Of a stretch of DNA of 26,754 bases, positions 1-6,560 are shown one piece after another. Every line of letters begins with the position of its first letter. The stretch's first letter is position 1. The position numbers and the translations under genes are program-made. This stretch comes from a virus, in IMG/VR virus record IMGVR_UViG_3300030389_003827, positions 1 through 26,754 of that record. One strand, written 5' to 3'. The notes beneath the pieces are model-generated. The model was not told where the DNA came from and did not search any database. It was given only the letters and a program-made list of their open reading frames with translations.

Positions 1-1
1 T

Positions 2-79
2 AAAATTTCAAGACAAGAACTAAGCGGTTGGCTTGTAGCAGGGTCTGCATTGGTGGTGTTAGTCAACGCCCTAATGTAG
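2..79 (+). CDS. 3' end of a gene cut by the window edge, hydrophobic C-terminus
   Basis: An open frame enters from the left edge and stops at TAG 77-79. The last 25 residues contain a hydrophobic run (GWLVAGSALVVLVNALM) long enough for one membrane helix at the extreme C-terminus. The next gene starts 10 bases later, and its Shine-Dalgarno AGGAGG (78-83) overlaps this stop codon, so the two genes are probably co-transcribed. Because it lies just upstream of a lysis cassette it could be a membrane or tail-end protein. Too little is present to name it. Confidence 0.4.
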   Translation, partial: KISRQELSGWLVAGSALVVLVNALM

Positions 80-89
80 GAGGTAATAT

Positions 90-2105
90 GTGCTGCGGTC
101 AAGGCTGTTGCAATGGTGGTTAATAACATCTTTAGTTATGCTACCAATATCAGCATTAGCTAACGAAGAAGAACAAGAGAATACTACAACTACAACTACT
201 ACCACTACGATACCTGGAGAGGTTGAAGAAATAGAAACATTTGATGGTCCTGAAGAAACAACTACGACCACAATACCTGAAGAAACAGGAACTACTACAA
301 CAACTACAACCACTACAACTATTCCTGAATGGGAACAATCTACAGATATAGAGTTACCTGAGGATGAGTTAGATAGTCAAGGTAATGAAGTAGATAATAA
401 CATACAGATAGATGATAGACATAGTAATGGTAATTGGTCATGTTGTGGTATGACAGATTTTCACATGAATTTACATTATCAACAACATAATAACAATAGT
501 AATGACTATACATTTACATTACCTGAAACTACAACAGTAGATGAAGAAGAACTAGAGATAGATATATACGAAGTAGGTTTCAGGATTGGTGCATTAAATA
601 ATGATGGAACAGTTACATACACACATACTGATGAAACAACACAAGTAAATGTGTTAGAGGGTCAAGATAATACAGACATAGAAAATATGTTTGAGGATGT
701 TGTTTACAATATATACGACACACTAGAAACATTTATAGAAAGTTTTACAATTACAATCAATGACTGGTCTTTGCTTGATGATATATCATTCAAATACATA
801 CAACCAACCATTACAACTACTACAACTACTACTACAATACCTCCGCCACCTAAAGCTGAGCCTGAACCTTACATTCCGCCTCCACCACCTGAACCTGAAA
901 TGTTTATAGTTATCTTAGATAATGGTGAAGAGGCAGAGTATCAACAACATGAAATAGATGATGGTACAGTAGAGAGAGATAATCAACGCAAAAAGAATTT
1001 AGAAATCTATGGTGTTGAGCTTACTGATGAACAGATAGAACGAGGAGATTTAGAACAGTATGACATTGAAATCATTGAGGAAGAGGACATGGGAGAACTC
1101 GGAGAAAAGTTTTTTGATGATGTTGATATACCTGAGTTTGTGGAAGATGAGCTTACTGAGGAGGAACTCGAAAGAGAAACTAAAAAACTTGAACTTGAAG
1201 AAGAATTTAAAATATTTACATTTGAAGATGAGGAAGAGATTGAAGAGTTTATTGATACAATTATCGAAGTAGAAGAATTTTTAGAAGATTTTGAAGAGGT
1301 AGAGATTATAATAATAGAGGATATAAAAGATATAGATATAGACATAGATGACTTTGATACAGAGTTTGAAGAGGTAGAGGAAGATGAGTTACTCGAAGAA
1401 GATATACGAAGAAATGATGACCAAGAGATTTCACAGGTCAAAGATATTACCGAAGAGATTGAGGAAGTATCTATTGACGAAGTGGTTGAAGAAGAGATTG
1501 AAGAGTTAAAAGAAATAATAGAAATACCTGATATTGAAGAAGATGATTTAACAGATGAAGAAATCGAAGAAGCAATTGAAACTTTTGTGCAAGAACTCGA
1601 CACCACCGAAGTTGTAGAAGTACTAGAAGAGGTTAATGATATAGGTGTACAGAACTTAGAACAAGCTACAGAAGAAGTACAAGAAATAGTTCAGGCTGTT
1701 GTAGAGGAAGCTATAGAAGAGATAGAAGAGCTTACAGAAGAACAGGTTGAGGTTGTTGCAGAGGTATTACAGGTACAAACAGAAGATGTTGAGATTATTG
1801 CAGAGGCTGTGAAAGAAGATGAGGTTGTTGCAGAAGCTGTTGAAGAGTACGTTGAAAGAGCTGTAGAGAATGCAGATGTGGAAAACTATACACTTGCTGA
1901 TGTTGTTACAGAAGTACAGTTTGAAACATTCTTAGAGAATCCAATAGAAACTTTTGTAGATATAGATTTTGAAGATATAAGTATTGCAAACATTGGCGAT
2001 GATATGACACAAGACCAAAAAGAAAAAGCTCAAGAGGTGGTAGTCCCTGTTATTTTGACTAGAATAGCAAGTATGGCAGCGTTTATGTTTAGGAAAACAT
2101 TATGA
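90..2105 (+). CDS. Secreted Thr-tract / Glu-rich repetitive protein, unknown function
   Basis: A 671-residue protein from a GTG start with AGGAGG six bases upstream (78-83). Residues 1-24 look like a signal peptide: RSR, a hydrophobic core (LLQWWLITSLVMLPI) and SALA before an acidic mature start. Three Thr tracts follow (about 32-40, 57-61, 68-77), each ending in Ile-Pro, and a fourth near 240-250 runs into a Pro-rich hinge. Residues about 300-640 are extremely acidic, with Glu/Asp alternating with Ile/Val/Leu in a pattern typical of long helices or coiled coil. The last ~25 residues change to a basic, hydrophobic segment (VVVPVILTRIASMAAFMFRK) that could sit in a membrane. Thr-rich spacers are typical of exported actinobacterial proteins. 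Its place ahead of the lysis genes suggests a tail-associated or envelope-acting late protein, but no enzymatic domain is visible. Antisense open frames over it are by-products of its composition. Confidence 0.85.
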   Translation: MLRSRLLQWWLITSLVMLPISALANEEEQENTTTTTTTTTIPGEVEEIETFDGPEETTTTTIPEETGTTTTTTTTTTIPEWEQSTDIELPEDELDSQGNEVDNNIQIDDRHSNGNWSCCGMTDFHMNLHYQQHNNNSNDYTFTLPETTTVDEEELEIDIYEVGFRIGALNNDGTVTYTHTDETTQVNVLEGQDNTDIENMFEDVVYNIYDTLETFIESFTITINDWSLLDDISFKYIQPTITTTTTTTTIPPPPKAEPEPYIPPPPPEPEMFIVILDNGEEAEYQQHEIDDGTVERDNQRKKNLEIYGVELTDEQIERGDLEQYDIEIIEEEDMGELGEKFFDDVDIPEFVEDELTEEELERETKKLELEEEFKIFTFEDEEEIEEFIDTIIEVEEFLEDFEEVEIIIIEDIKDIDIDIDDFDTEFEEVEEDELLEEDIRRNDDQEISQVKDITEEIEEVSIDEVVEEEIEELKEIIEIPDIEEDDLTDEEIEEAIETFVQELDTTEVVEVLEEVNDIGVQNLEQATEEVQEIVQAVVEEAIEEIEELTEEQVEVVAEVLQVQTEDVEIIAEAVKEDEVVAEAVEEYVERAVENADVENYTLADVVTEVQFETFLENPIETFVDIDFEDISIANIGDDMTQDQKEKAQEVVVPVILTRIASMAAFMFRKTL

Positions 2106-2287
2106 TAAACAAACTATGGAATTGGATAGTTCAAGCAATAAAGGAAACACTTAATTTAAGTTGGACTTTAGTTGGATTAATAATTGCAACTCTTACACTT
2201 ACGGGAAGCGCCCAACAAATAACAGGACTTGCTACTATAATAACATTAGGTGTATGGTTGTTAACCATAGGATTTAGAAAGGAATAA
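2102..2287 (+). CDS. Small two-helix membrane protein, holin-like
   Basis: This 61-residue protein starts four bases before the end of the preceding gene (ATGA overlap), so it is probably translationally coupled to it. A short amphipathic start (MINKLWNWIVQAIKETL) is followed by two hydrophobic stretches, about residues 20-34 and 40-56, separated by a short polar turn (GSAQQ), and it ends in RKE. Size, topology and position directly before a peptidoglycan-active protein fit a small holin or antiholin. A second holin-like gene lies two genes on, so the pair may act together. The role is inferred from topology and context only. Confidence 0.6.
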   Translation: MINKLWNWIVQAIKETLNLSWTLVGLIIATLTLTGSAQQITGLATIITLGVWLLTIGFRKE

Positions 2288-2288
2288 T

Positions 2289-2852
2289 ATGAAACTAACA
2301 GTAGTTAGAACTCAGTTTGGCACTGATGCAACCAATGGTATTTTATTGATTGATGGTGTATTCGAGTGTTTTACTTTAGAGGACCAATATCAAGCAGTAA
2401 AAGTTATGCACGAGACTTGCATACCTGAGGGAACATATAATATTGAGTTTAGAAAAACAGGTGGCTTTCACGCCAAGTATTCAGAAAGATATAAGAATGC
2501 ACACTATGGAATGTTACATATACAAGATGTACCTAATTTTACATACATTTTGATTCACACTGGGAATACAGACGAACACACATCAGGTTGTCTTATAGTT
2601 GGAGAAACACAACAGGATTTAGAAGTATCTAAGGATGGGTTTATTGGTAGCAGCACTGTGGCGTACAAAAAAATGTATTCAAAAGTAGCTAATCAATTAT
2701 TACAAGGTAAGAAAGTAACTATAGAATACACAACTATAAATAAATTACTTGACAAACCTGCAGAGAAATCAGATGTATATGAAAAGCTACAAGAGATAAG
2801 CGGTGAAATTAAAGTTTTAAATGCTAAACTAAGTGGAAAGAGTATTTTATAA
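2289..2852 (+). CDS. DUF5675-family protein, L,D-transpeptidase-like, probable lysis or cell-wall enzyme
   Basis: This 187-residue protein carries the DUF5675 hallmark around residues 90-105: His90-Thr-Gly-Asn-Thr, then Thr-Ser-Gly-Cys101-Leu-Ile-Val-Gly. The layout (early 'FTLED', then 'IPEGTYNI', then the His...Gly-Cys block) matches phage members of that family. Its His/Cys arrangement recalls the catalytic His and Cys of YkuD-type L,D-transpeptidases. After about residue 150 there is a charged helical extension (KSDVYEKLQEISGEIKVLNAKL) that could be a coiled coil for oligomerisation or virion attachment. It sits between two holin-like genes, and its last base is shared with the next start, so a lysis role in the periplasm or cell wall is plausible. 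Enzymatic activity is inferred and not visible in sequence beyond the His/Cys motif. Confidence 0.75.
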   Translation: MKLTVVRTQFGTDATNGILLIDGVFECFTLEDQYQAVKVMHETCIPEGTYNIEFRKTGGFHAKYSERYKNAHYGMLHIQDVPNFTYILIHTGNTDEHTSGCLIVGETQQDLEVSKDGFIGSSTVAYKKMYSKVANQLLQGKKVTIEYTTINKLLDKPAEKSDVYEKLQEISGEIKVLNAKLSGKSIL

Positions 2853-3142
2853 TGTCAGATTTATTTGAAAAAAATAAAAGACAAAGAAACCAAGACGGCA
2901 CATTTAAGAAAGATGTGAGGTGGACACCTTGGAATGACGCATGGAGTTATAAAATGAGTGAAGAACTCAAAGATATGCTTGAGCGAACCGTATGGACCTT
3001 TATTGAGGCTTTCATCGGTGCTTTAGTTGTTGCTCCCCTTGCAGGTGTTGACGCAGATTCGTTGCAGTTGGCAGCTATCGCAGGTGGTGGCGCAGCTTTA
3101 GCAGTTGTAAAAGCATATGCTAAAAAACAAATTAGCAAGTAA
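2852..3142 (+). CDS. Holin-like protein
   Basis: A 96-residue protein whose ATG shares one base with the preceding stop (TAATG). Residues 1-45 are polar and charged. The rest holds two hydrophobic segments (about 46-64, WTFIEAFIGALVVAPLAGV, and 70-87, LQLAAIAGGGAALAVVKAY) and ends in a basic tail (KKQISK). The phrases 'EAFIGALVVAPL' and 'AAIAGGGAALAVVKA' resemble the r1t-type actinobacteriophage holins. It is the last gene of the rightward block and is followed by a hairpin. It would form inner-membrane pores that release or activate the wall-degrading enzyme. Confidence 0.75.
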   Translation: MSDLFEKNKRQRNQDGTFKKDVRWTPWNDAWSYKMSEELKDMLERTVWTFIEAFIGALVVAPLAGVDADSLQLAAIAGGGAALAVVKAYAKKQISK

Positions 3143-3148
3143 TACTTA

Positions 3149-3192
3149 TAGCAAAGCCAAGAACGTTAGCCTTTCTGTCTTGGCTTCTGCTA
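3149..3192. terminator. Hairpin between convergent genes, likely bidirectional terminator
   Basis: AAGCCAAGA (3154-3162) pairs with TCTTGGCTT (3178-3186), extended by TAGC (3149-3152) with GCTA (3189-3192) across a small internal loop. It fills the whole gap between the rightward holin-like gene ending at 3142 and the leftward gene ending at 3193, where a terminator for both strands is expected. There is no clean T-tract on either side. Confidence 0.6.
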
Positions 3193-3408
3193 TTAAATAG
3201 CCCAGTCTTTAGAATATCCAATATGTTTTCTTTGGACTGTATTACAATTACATCTTTCAGAATAAATAATATAATTGTGTCTTACTTTTAAATCATGAAT
3301 TTGTTTTCTTAAATCAAAACCAGTTTTATGTCTACAAACAATATGCTCATCTTCAAGAATGCTTTTAACTAAATCAAGTTTATTGATTTTTACAGTTGTG
3401 TGGTCCAT
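3193..3408 (-). CDS. Small hypothetical protein, possible helix-turn-helix
   Basis: Read from ATG 3408 this encodes 71 residues. An in-frame ATG at 3447 would add 13 hydrophobic residues, but neither start has a good ribosome-binding site. The part LDLVKSILEDEH...FDLRKQIHDLKVRHNYII resembles the small winged-helix proteins common in phages: a helix, then 'LR..I.DLK....YII'. Two Cys follow (CNC). It is the last gene of a leftward group behind the Rad52-like gene, and it overlaps the 29-residue Cys/His gene at 3380-3469 in another frame. DNA binding is only suggested. Confidence 0.5.
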   Translation of the reverse strand: MDHTTVKINKLDLVKSILEDEHIVCRHKTGFDLRKQIHDLKVRHNYIIYSERCNCNTVQRKHIGYSKDWAI

Positions 3409-3469
3409 CTTCAAATAACTCAAAACAATATTCGCAATGATAATCATATCCAGGTACAGGATGACTCAT
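3380..3469 (-). CDS. 29-residue Cys/His microprotein, possible zinc knuckle
   Basis: The ATG (3469-3467) shares one base with the stop of the Rad52-like gene in a TAATG junction, the same coupling used across this cluster. The peptide contains C-x2-C-x8-H-x-C (CEYC...HNC), a plausible single zinc site. It overlaps the start of the next leftward gene by about 29 bases in a different frame. Short length makes it tentative. The junction type and the spaced Cys/His residues are the support. Confidence 0.45.
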   Translation of the reverse strand: MSHPVPGYDYHCEYCFELFEDGPHNCKNQ

Positions 3470-4272
3470 TAGAAAGGAGCCTCTCCAGGTTTAATCTCAT
3501 CAAGAGACCTAGCCTTTACTTCAATACCTTGCTCTTTTAATAATGTTTGTGTCCTTTCATTGTATGCTTCTTTAAATCCTGATGGTAAATTTTTATCATT
3601 TTTGTACCAGGACTTAGCATATTTATATTGACCTTTTTGGTCTGCATTTTCACAATCTTTACCTTTTGAACATCTAAAATCTGCAGAAGCAGGATTAGAT
3701 TTATCTTCAGGCATAATTATATTTACATAACCAAAGCATGGTTTCGGACAAAACAAACTATCTTCTGATGAGGAAGAGCTTGTCGTAGTCGAATTTGAAG
3801 GAGCCACAACGACTTTCTCAACTACGACTTTGCTCTCGTTTTCTGTAACGGTGGTTTTACCACTGGGTGTAGAACGTTCAAATTCTTCCTCAGTTACATC
3901 ACCGCTCCAAAGTTCAACACCCAACCCGAATCTCATACAAGCCCTTTTAAAGGAATCTGATTCTGCGTCCTTGAGTAATGAACCATCATTAATTGATTTA
4001 TTATCTAGCTTGAATGTGTCAACATCTCCAACGCCTTGAAAAGTTCCATGACCTTCAAGGGTAATGGTTCCAATAGCACCGACAATTCTTTTGACACCTT
4101 TATGGTCTCCATAAACTGGCTCACAAGACCATGAATATTTTATGTTACTATCTCTTAATCTTTCTACATATCTACTGTGTGAAACGTATTTTCCAAACTT
4201 ACCTTTTGGTGCGTCCTTTACATATTCTTTTGGAAATGGTTTCGTTAATTTATTAAATGCTTCTTTAGTCAT
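3469..4272 (-). CDS. Rad52/Sak-like single-strand annealing protein
   Basis: A 267-residue protein that would anneal complementary single strands during phage recombination and replication. The N-terminal ~125 residues follow the Rad52/22 pattern: 'YVSHSRYVERL' (29-39), the beta-hairpin region 'GAIGTITLEGHGTFQGVGD' (65-83) and the signature helix LKDAESDSFKRACMRFGLG (100-118), closely like the 'DAETDALKRA' motif of the family. A low-complexity Ser/Thr/Val linker (about 131-171) leads to a C-terminal part with four Cys (175, 179, 201, 207) that may bind zinc, and a short tail ending GEAPF. Single-strand annealing proteins often end in a partner-binding tail, possibly for SSB. Its neighbours are a phosphoesterase and small genes in the same direction. 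Confidence 0.8.
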   Translation of the reverse strand: MTKEAFNKLTKPFPKEYVKDAPKGKFGKYVSHSRYVERLRDSNIKYSWSCEPVYGDHKGVKRIVGAIGTITLEGHGTFQGVGDVDTFKLDNKSINDGSLLKDAESDSFKRACMRFGLGVELWSGDVTEEEFERSTPSGKTTVTENESKVVVEKVVVAPSNSTTTSSSSSEDSLFCPKPCFGYVNIIMPEDKSNPASADFRCSKGKDCENADQKGQYKYAKSWYKNDKNLPSGFKEAYNERTQTLLKEQGIEVKARSLDEIKPGEAPF

Positions 4273-4329
4273 TCTGCTCCTTCGTTTTAACTAATTATAA
4301 AATAATAATATTTATAATTATATTTTTTT

Positions 4330-4485
4330 TTAAATATTTGTAAGTTTATCAATACGTGTAACACCAGTTTTTATTGGTATATAGTTGTACTCTCCGTTTA
4401 ATTCTATAACAAAATGTGGAACTGTCCCCACACCTGCATATTCAACGGCTACAACTCTTGTATTGTTTTCTTTTACTTCTGTCAT
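4330..4485 (-). CDS. 51-residue hypothetical protein
   Basis: The start ATG (4485-4483) overlaps the stop of the phosphoesterase gene by one base (TAATG), preceded by GAGGAA as ribosome-binding site. The product has alternating hydrophobic and polar residues (RVVAVEYAG, PHFVIELNGEYNYIPI), suggesting a small all-beta protein. About 57 bases of AT-rich DNA follow before the Rad52-like gene, and that gap could hold a promoter. No family is recognised. Confidence 0.65.
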   Translation of the reverse strand: MTEVKENNTRVVAVEYAGVGTVPHFVIELNGEYNYIPIKTGVTRIDKLTNI

Positions 4486-5555
4486 TATTCCTCTAAATTG
4501 ACTAGATATTCTGCAGTAACACCTTTATTTGGTTTTACAAACAAACAAAATTGTGATGGTCTGCCCATACTAGCTAGTTGTTCAAGAGCGTATGTATTAT
4601 AACTTTCTGTAGAACCATTTACCCAAACACGTGTATCGTTTATGTACATGGTGGTTGGTGTATGGTAGTGACCACAAACCGCGTAGTTAAAATCTTCCAT
4701 GAGTTTGTTGGCTGCAAGAGACTTCCACCCAAGTATTTTTTTATTGTACCCATACCATGGGATACCTGCATGTCCTCTTATTTGGTCTCCATGAAAGCAA
4801 AGAAATTTAGCTTTCTTACCAAGATTTGCAACTGTGTACCAGTTTCTATCGTTTTGTCCGTCAGGTACTATGAATTTTATTCTTTTCTCACGAGCAAACA
4901 TCGTATCTAAAATACGACCTAACATTCGGTCTGCGTTAGTTTCAGGGTCATAATCACGCCTACTCCTTCCCCCTAAGGCACCGTGATTCCCAATAACCCA
5001 GTATACATCTACAGTTTCGAACCTTTCAAGCAATGTTGAAAAGAATTTGTAAAGGATTCTTGGACCATCAACGGTTACTTGTGAATATAAAGAAGCATCG
5101 ATTAGATGTGATTGTCCAGGAAAAATAAGCTCTCCCTCTACTATGTCTCCAAGAGCAAGAACCACGCATTTTTTTACAGATGTAAATGATGACTGTAGGT
5201 CTGCAAGTTCTACAATTTTTTGTGCGTATTGTTCAACTCTTTTTTCTGCAATCTTTGTGTTGTAATCAGGGGTGACCTTTGATAATTGTATGTCAGATAA
5301 AAGAGGAACACAGATTTCTTCTGTGGCTTTTTGTGATTTTTTCTTTGACGGTGGTTTTAACTTGGGTAATGATAATGTATTTATGCCATCGAATATGGCG
5401 CGATATACTGATTCTTTTAAATCAGAGTTTCTATCTTTAAGTCTTTCTATTTGTCTTAGCAATCTCTCGTTCGTACGTTTTAAATCATCTATTTTTTGGC
5501 TCTCAACTTCTGCTAGAAGTTCGGCTAACTTTTGTTCTTTTGTTCTTTTAGCCAT
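4485..5555 (-). CDS. Calcineurin-like metallophosphoesterase with N-terminal coiled coil
   Basis: In this 356-residue protein, residues 1-50 form a charged coiled coil and 65-78 a Lys/Ser/Pro-rich linker. The phosphoesterase core follows with its metal-binding motifs in order: Asp88 in LLSDIQLS, GDIVEG (136-141), GNHG (189-192), FHGD (254-257) and GHYH (295-298). This set defines two-metal calcineurin-like enzymes, which in phages include SbcD/Mre11-like nucleases and nucleotide or DNA phosphatases. The substrate cannot be told from sequence. The nearby Rad52-like annealing gene suggests DNA-end processing. The gene ends NLEE-stop, where GAGGAA also serves as ribosome-binding site for the next gene. 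Its start lies inside the 3' end of the 74-residue gene upstream (31-base overlap). Confidence 0.8.
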   Translation of the reverse strand: MAKRTKEQKLAELLAEVESQKIDDLKRTNERLLRQIERLKDRNSDLKESVYRAIFDGINTLSLPKLKPPSKKKSQKATEEICVPLLSDIQLSKVTPDYNTKIAEKRVEQYAQKIVELADLQSSFTSVKKCVVLALGDIVEGELIFPGQSHLIDASLYSQVTVDGPRILYKFFSTLLERFETVDVYWVIGNHGALGGRSRRDYDPETNADRMLGRILDTMFAREKRIKFIVPDGQNDRNWYTVANLGKKAKFLCFHGDQIRGHAGIPWYGYNKKILGWKSLAANKLMEDFNYAVCGHYHTPTTMYINDTRVWVNGSTESYNTYALEQLASMGRPSQFCLFVKPNKGVTAEYLVNLEE

Positions 5556-5749
5556 TTATTTATTGTCGCTGAACTCACAGGTACACTAAATTCATGGCGA
5601 AATATATCAGTCAATTTAGATGAGCTGTATATCTTCCCTTCTTGTAGTCCCTGTTGTATTGCTTGTTTAAATTCTTCTGCTCCTGCAGGAAGAAAATCAG
5701 GAAATTGATATTTTTTTTCTGCTTGTGCAATAAGCTCTTTGATTTCCAT
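5525..5749 (-). CDS. 74-residue putative helix-turn-helix protein
   Basis: The product is mostly helical. The C-terminal part (KLTDIFRHEFSVPVSSATIN, then KWLKEQKN) reads like a helix-turn-helix: a helix, a turn with VPVS, and a recognition-type helix. It leads the leftward group with the phosphoesterase and Rad52-like genes and overlaps the former by 31 bases. There is no Shine-Dalgarno. A TATACT hexamer (5762-5757) stands only seven bases before the ATG, which would fit a leaderless transcript. It may be a regulator or a replication-associated DNA-binding protein. Confidence 0.6.
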   Translation of the reverse strand: MEIKELIAQAEKKYQFPDFLPAGAEEFKQAIQQGLQEGKIYSSSKLTDIFRHEFSVPVSSATINKWLKEQKNKS

Positions 5750-5756
5750 ACTGCGT

Positions 5757-5762
5757 AGTATA
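5757..5762 (-). promoter_or_regulatory. Candidate -10 box (TATACT) of a leaderless promoter
   Basis: On the - strand TATACT lies seven bases upstream of the ATG at 5749, so transcription would begin at or next to the start codon. The 74-residue gene has no ribosome-binding site, which fits. No convincing -35 hexamer is present. Leaderless mRNAs are frequent in Actinobacteria. Confidence 0.3.
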
Positions 5763-5782
5763 GTCGAAAAAAAGGGGATAGT

Positions 5783-5816
5783 AGAAAAAATAAAAAAAAT
5801 TCACAACGAATGTTGT
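5783..5816 (-). terminator. Possible intrinsic terminator of the leftward unit upstream
   Basis: In leftward orientation ACAAC (5816-5812), loop ATTC and GTTGT (5807-5803) form a short hairpin followed by GA and a T-rich run (5800-5783, seven T, A, six T). It lies between the 95-residue gene ending at 5886 and the next leftward gene. The stem is only five pairs, so strength is uncertain. Two more hairpins lie just upstream. Confidence 0.4.
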
Positions 5817-5835
5817 TTTCGAAAAATGTAAGTAA

Positions 5836-5881
5836 GGAGGTCGAGGTGTTGACCTCCCTACTATCCTAGTGGTTCGCTAGG
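5836..5881 (-). terminator. Two tandem hairpins after a leftward gene
   Basis: GGAGGTC (5836-5842) pairs perfectly with GACCTCC (5851-5857), and CCTAG (5865-5869) pairs with CTAGG (5877-5881). Both lie within 50 bases after the stop codon at 5886. Together with the T-rich hairpin at 5783-5816 they may end or stabilise the 3' end of the leftward transcript. Confidence 0.4.
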
Positions 5882-5885
5882 TGAA

Positions 5886-6173
5886 TTAGTTATAATAAAT
5901 AAACTCTGCTGACGAACCATCTTGTTGTTGGTATGTCCAATCACCAACTTTATGTGTATCAAACTGAGTGTTGGGGTGGTTATCTTCTAACACTTCTAGT
6001 TCCCCAATCTCGTCTTCTACCCACCATCCACACTCATTGAGTCTGATATTATGCATGTTTGAACCACCATTGGAAGTATATTCAGTAATCTTTTCTACTG
6101 CTTCCTCAGGACTTCCTGCCTCAACGTATGCTTCACTTTCTTGTGTGTACTTTAAGTAATATAACTTACTCAT
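5886..6173 (-). CDS. 95-residue acidic hypothetical protein
   Basis: The start at 6173 is chosen because AAAGGAG stands just upstream. Upstream in-frame ATGs to 6215 have no ribosome-binding site. The N-terminus (KLYYLKYTQESEAYVEAGSPEEAVEKI) has the pattern of small phage proteins in which a beta-strand is followed by an 'EA.S.EEA..KI' helix. A Trp pair (GWW) and many Glu/Asp follow, then a C-terminus FIYYN. It is the first gene after the four-repeat region at 6247-6504. No function can be assigned. Confidence 0.65.
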   Translation of the reverse strand: MSKLYYLKYTQESEAYVEAGSPEEAVEKITEYTSNGGSNMHNIRLNECGWWVEDEIGELEVLEDNHPNTQFDTHKVGDWTYQQQDGSSAEFIYYN

Positions 6174-6246
6174 GTATTCTCCTTTCTTGTAACCTTTGCT
6201 TTCCATTCCGCGCATTACAATGCCTCACACCTCCGCTCCTTAGCAC

Positions 6247-6504
6247 AAAAAAACTTTATTGTGGCTAACCTTTGCTTACAACTCCTCACTTCACCTCAAC
6301 GCACCTATGCAATCCATAGCAATAAAAAAACTTTATTGTGCTTACCTATCCTTTCCAATCCCCTGCATACGGCACCTGACACCTCCAATGCTCGCCTGTC
6401 CATACCAATAAAAAAACTTAAATAAGGCTTACCTTTCCTTACCCTGCACCACCACGGTCCTCCTGTGCTTAGCTCAAAAAAACTTTAATGTGCCTTACCT
6501 TTGC
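6247..6504 (-). repeat. Four degenerate ~30-bp repeats, A7CTT...TTACCT type
   Basis: Cores of exactly A7CTT begin at 6247, 6324, 6410 and 6476, each followed after 8-11 bases by T(T/A)ACCT(T/A)T(G/C)C, ending at 6275, 6351, 6438 and 6504. Spacing is 77, 86 and 66 bases. Copy 2 is a hairpin (CAATAAA/TTTATTG) and copy 1 a partial one (TTAGC...GCTAA). The segments between are C-rich on the + strand, so the leftward RNA is G-rich and carries a GGAGG-like word between each pair of cores. This fills the gene-free stretch 6216-6560. Function unknown: protein-binding sites, a replication element or a repeated RNA module are possible. Confidence 0.6.
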
Positions 6505-6560
6505 CCTCCGCTCCGAACCCGTGTATAGCCCGCCTAACCAATCCGAGCCGATGCGTTCCA

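Noticed and set aside
71-338. Val-rich and Cys/Ser/Phe-rich frames on the - strand
   Set aside because: They are antisense to the Thr tracts; composition follows the ACN repeats and no start signal is present.
1007-1606. 199-codon Ser-rich frame on the - strand
   Set aside because: It is the mirror of the GAA/GAG-rich codons of the Glu-rich protein, has no ribosome-binding site and an implausible poly-Ser composition.
6247-6504. CRISPR-like spacing of four repeats
   Set aside because: Only four degenerate copies, uneven spacing of 66-86 bases, conserved only in short blocks, and no cas genes nearby.
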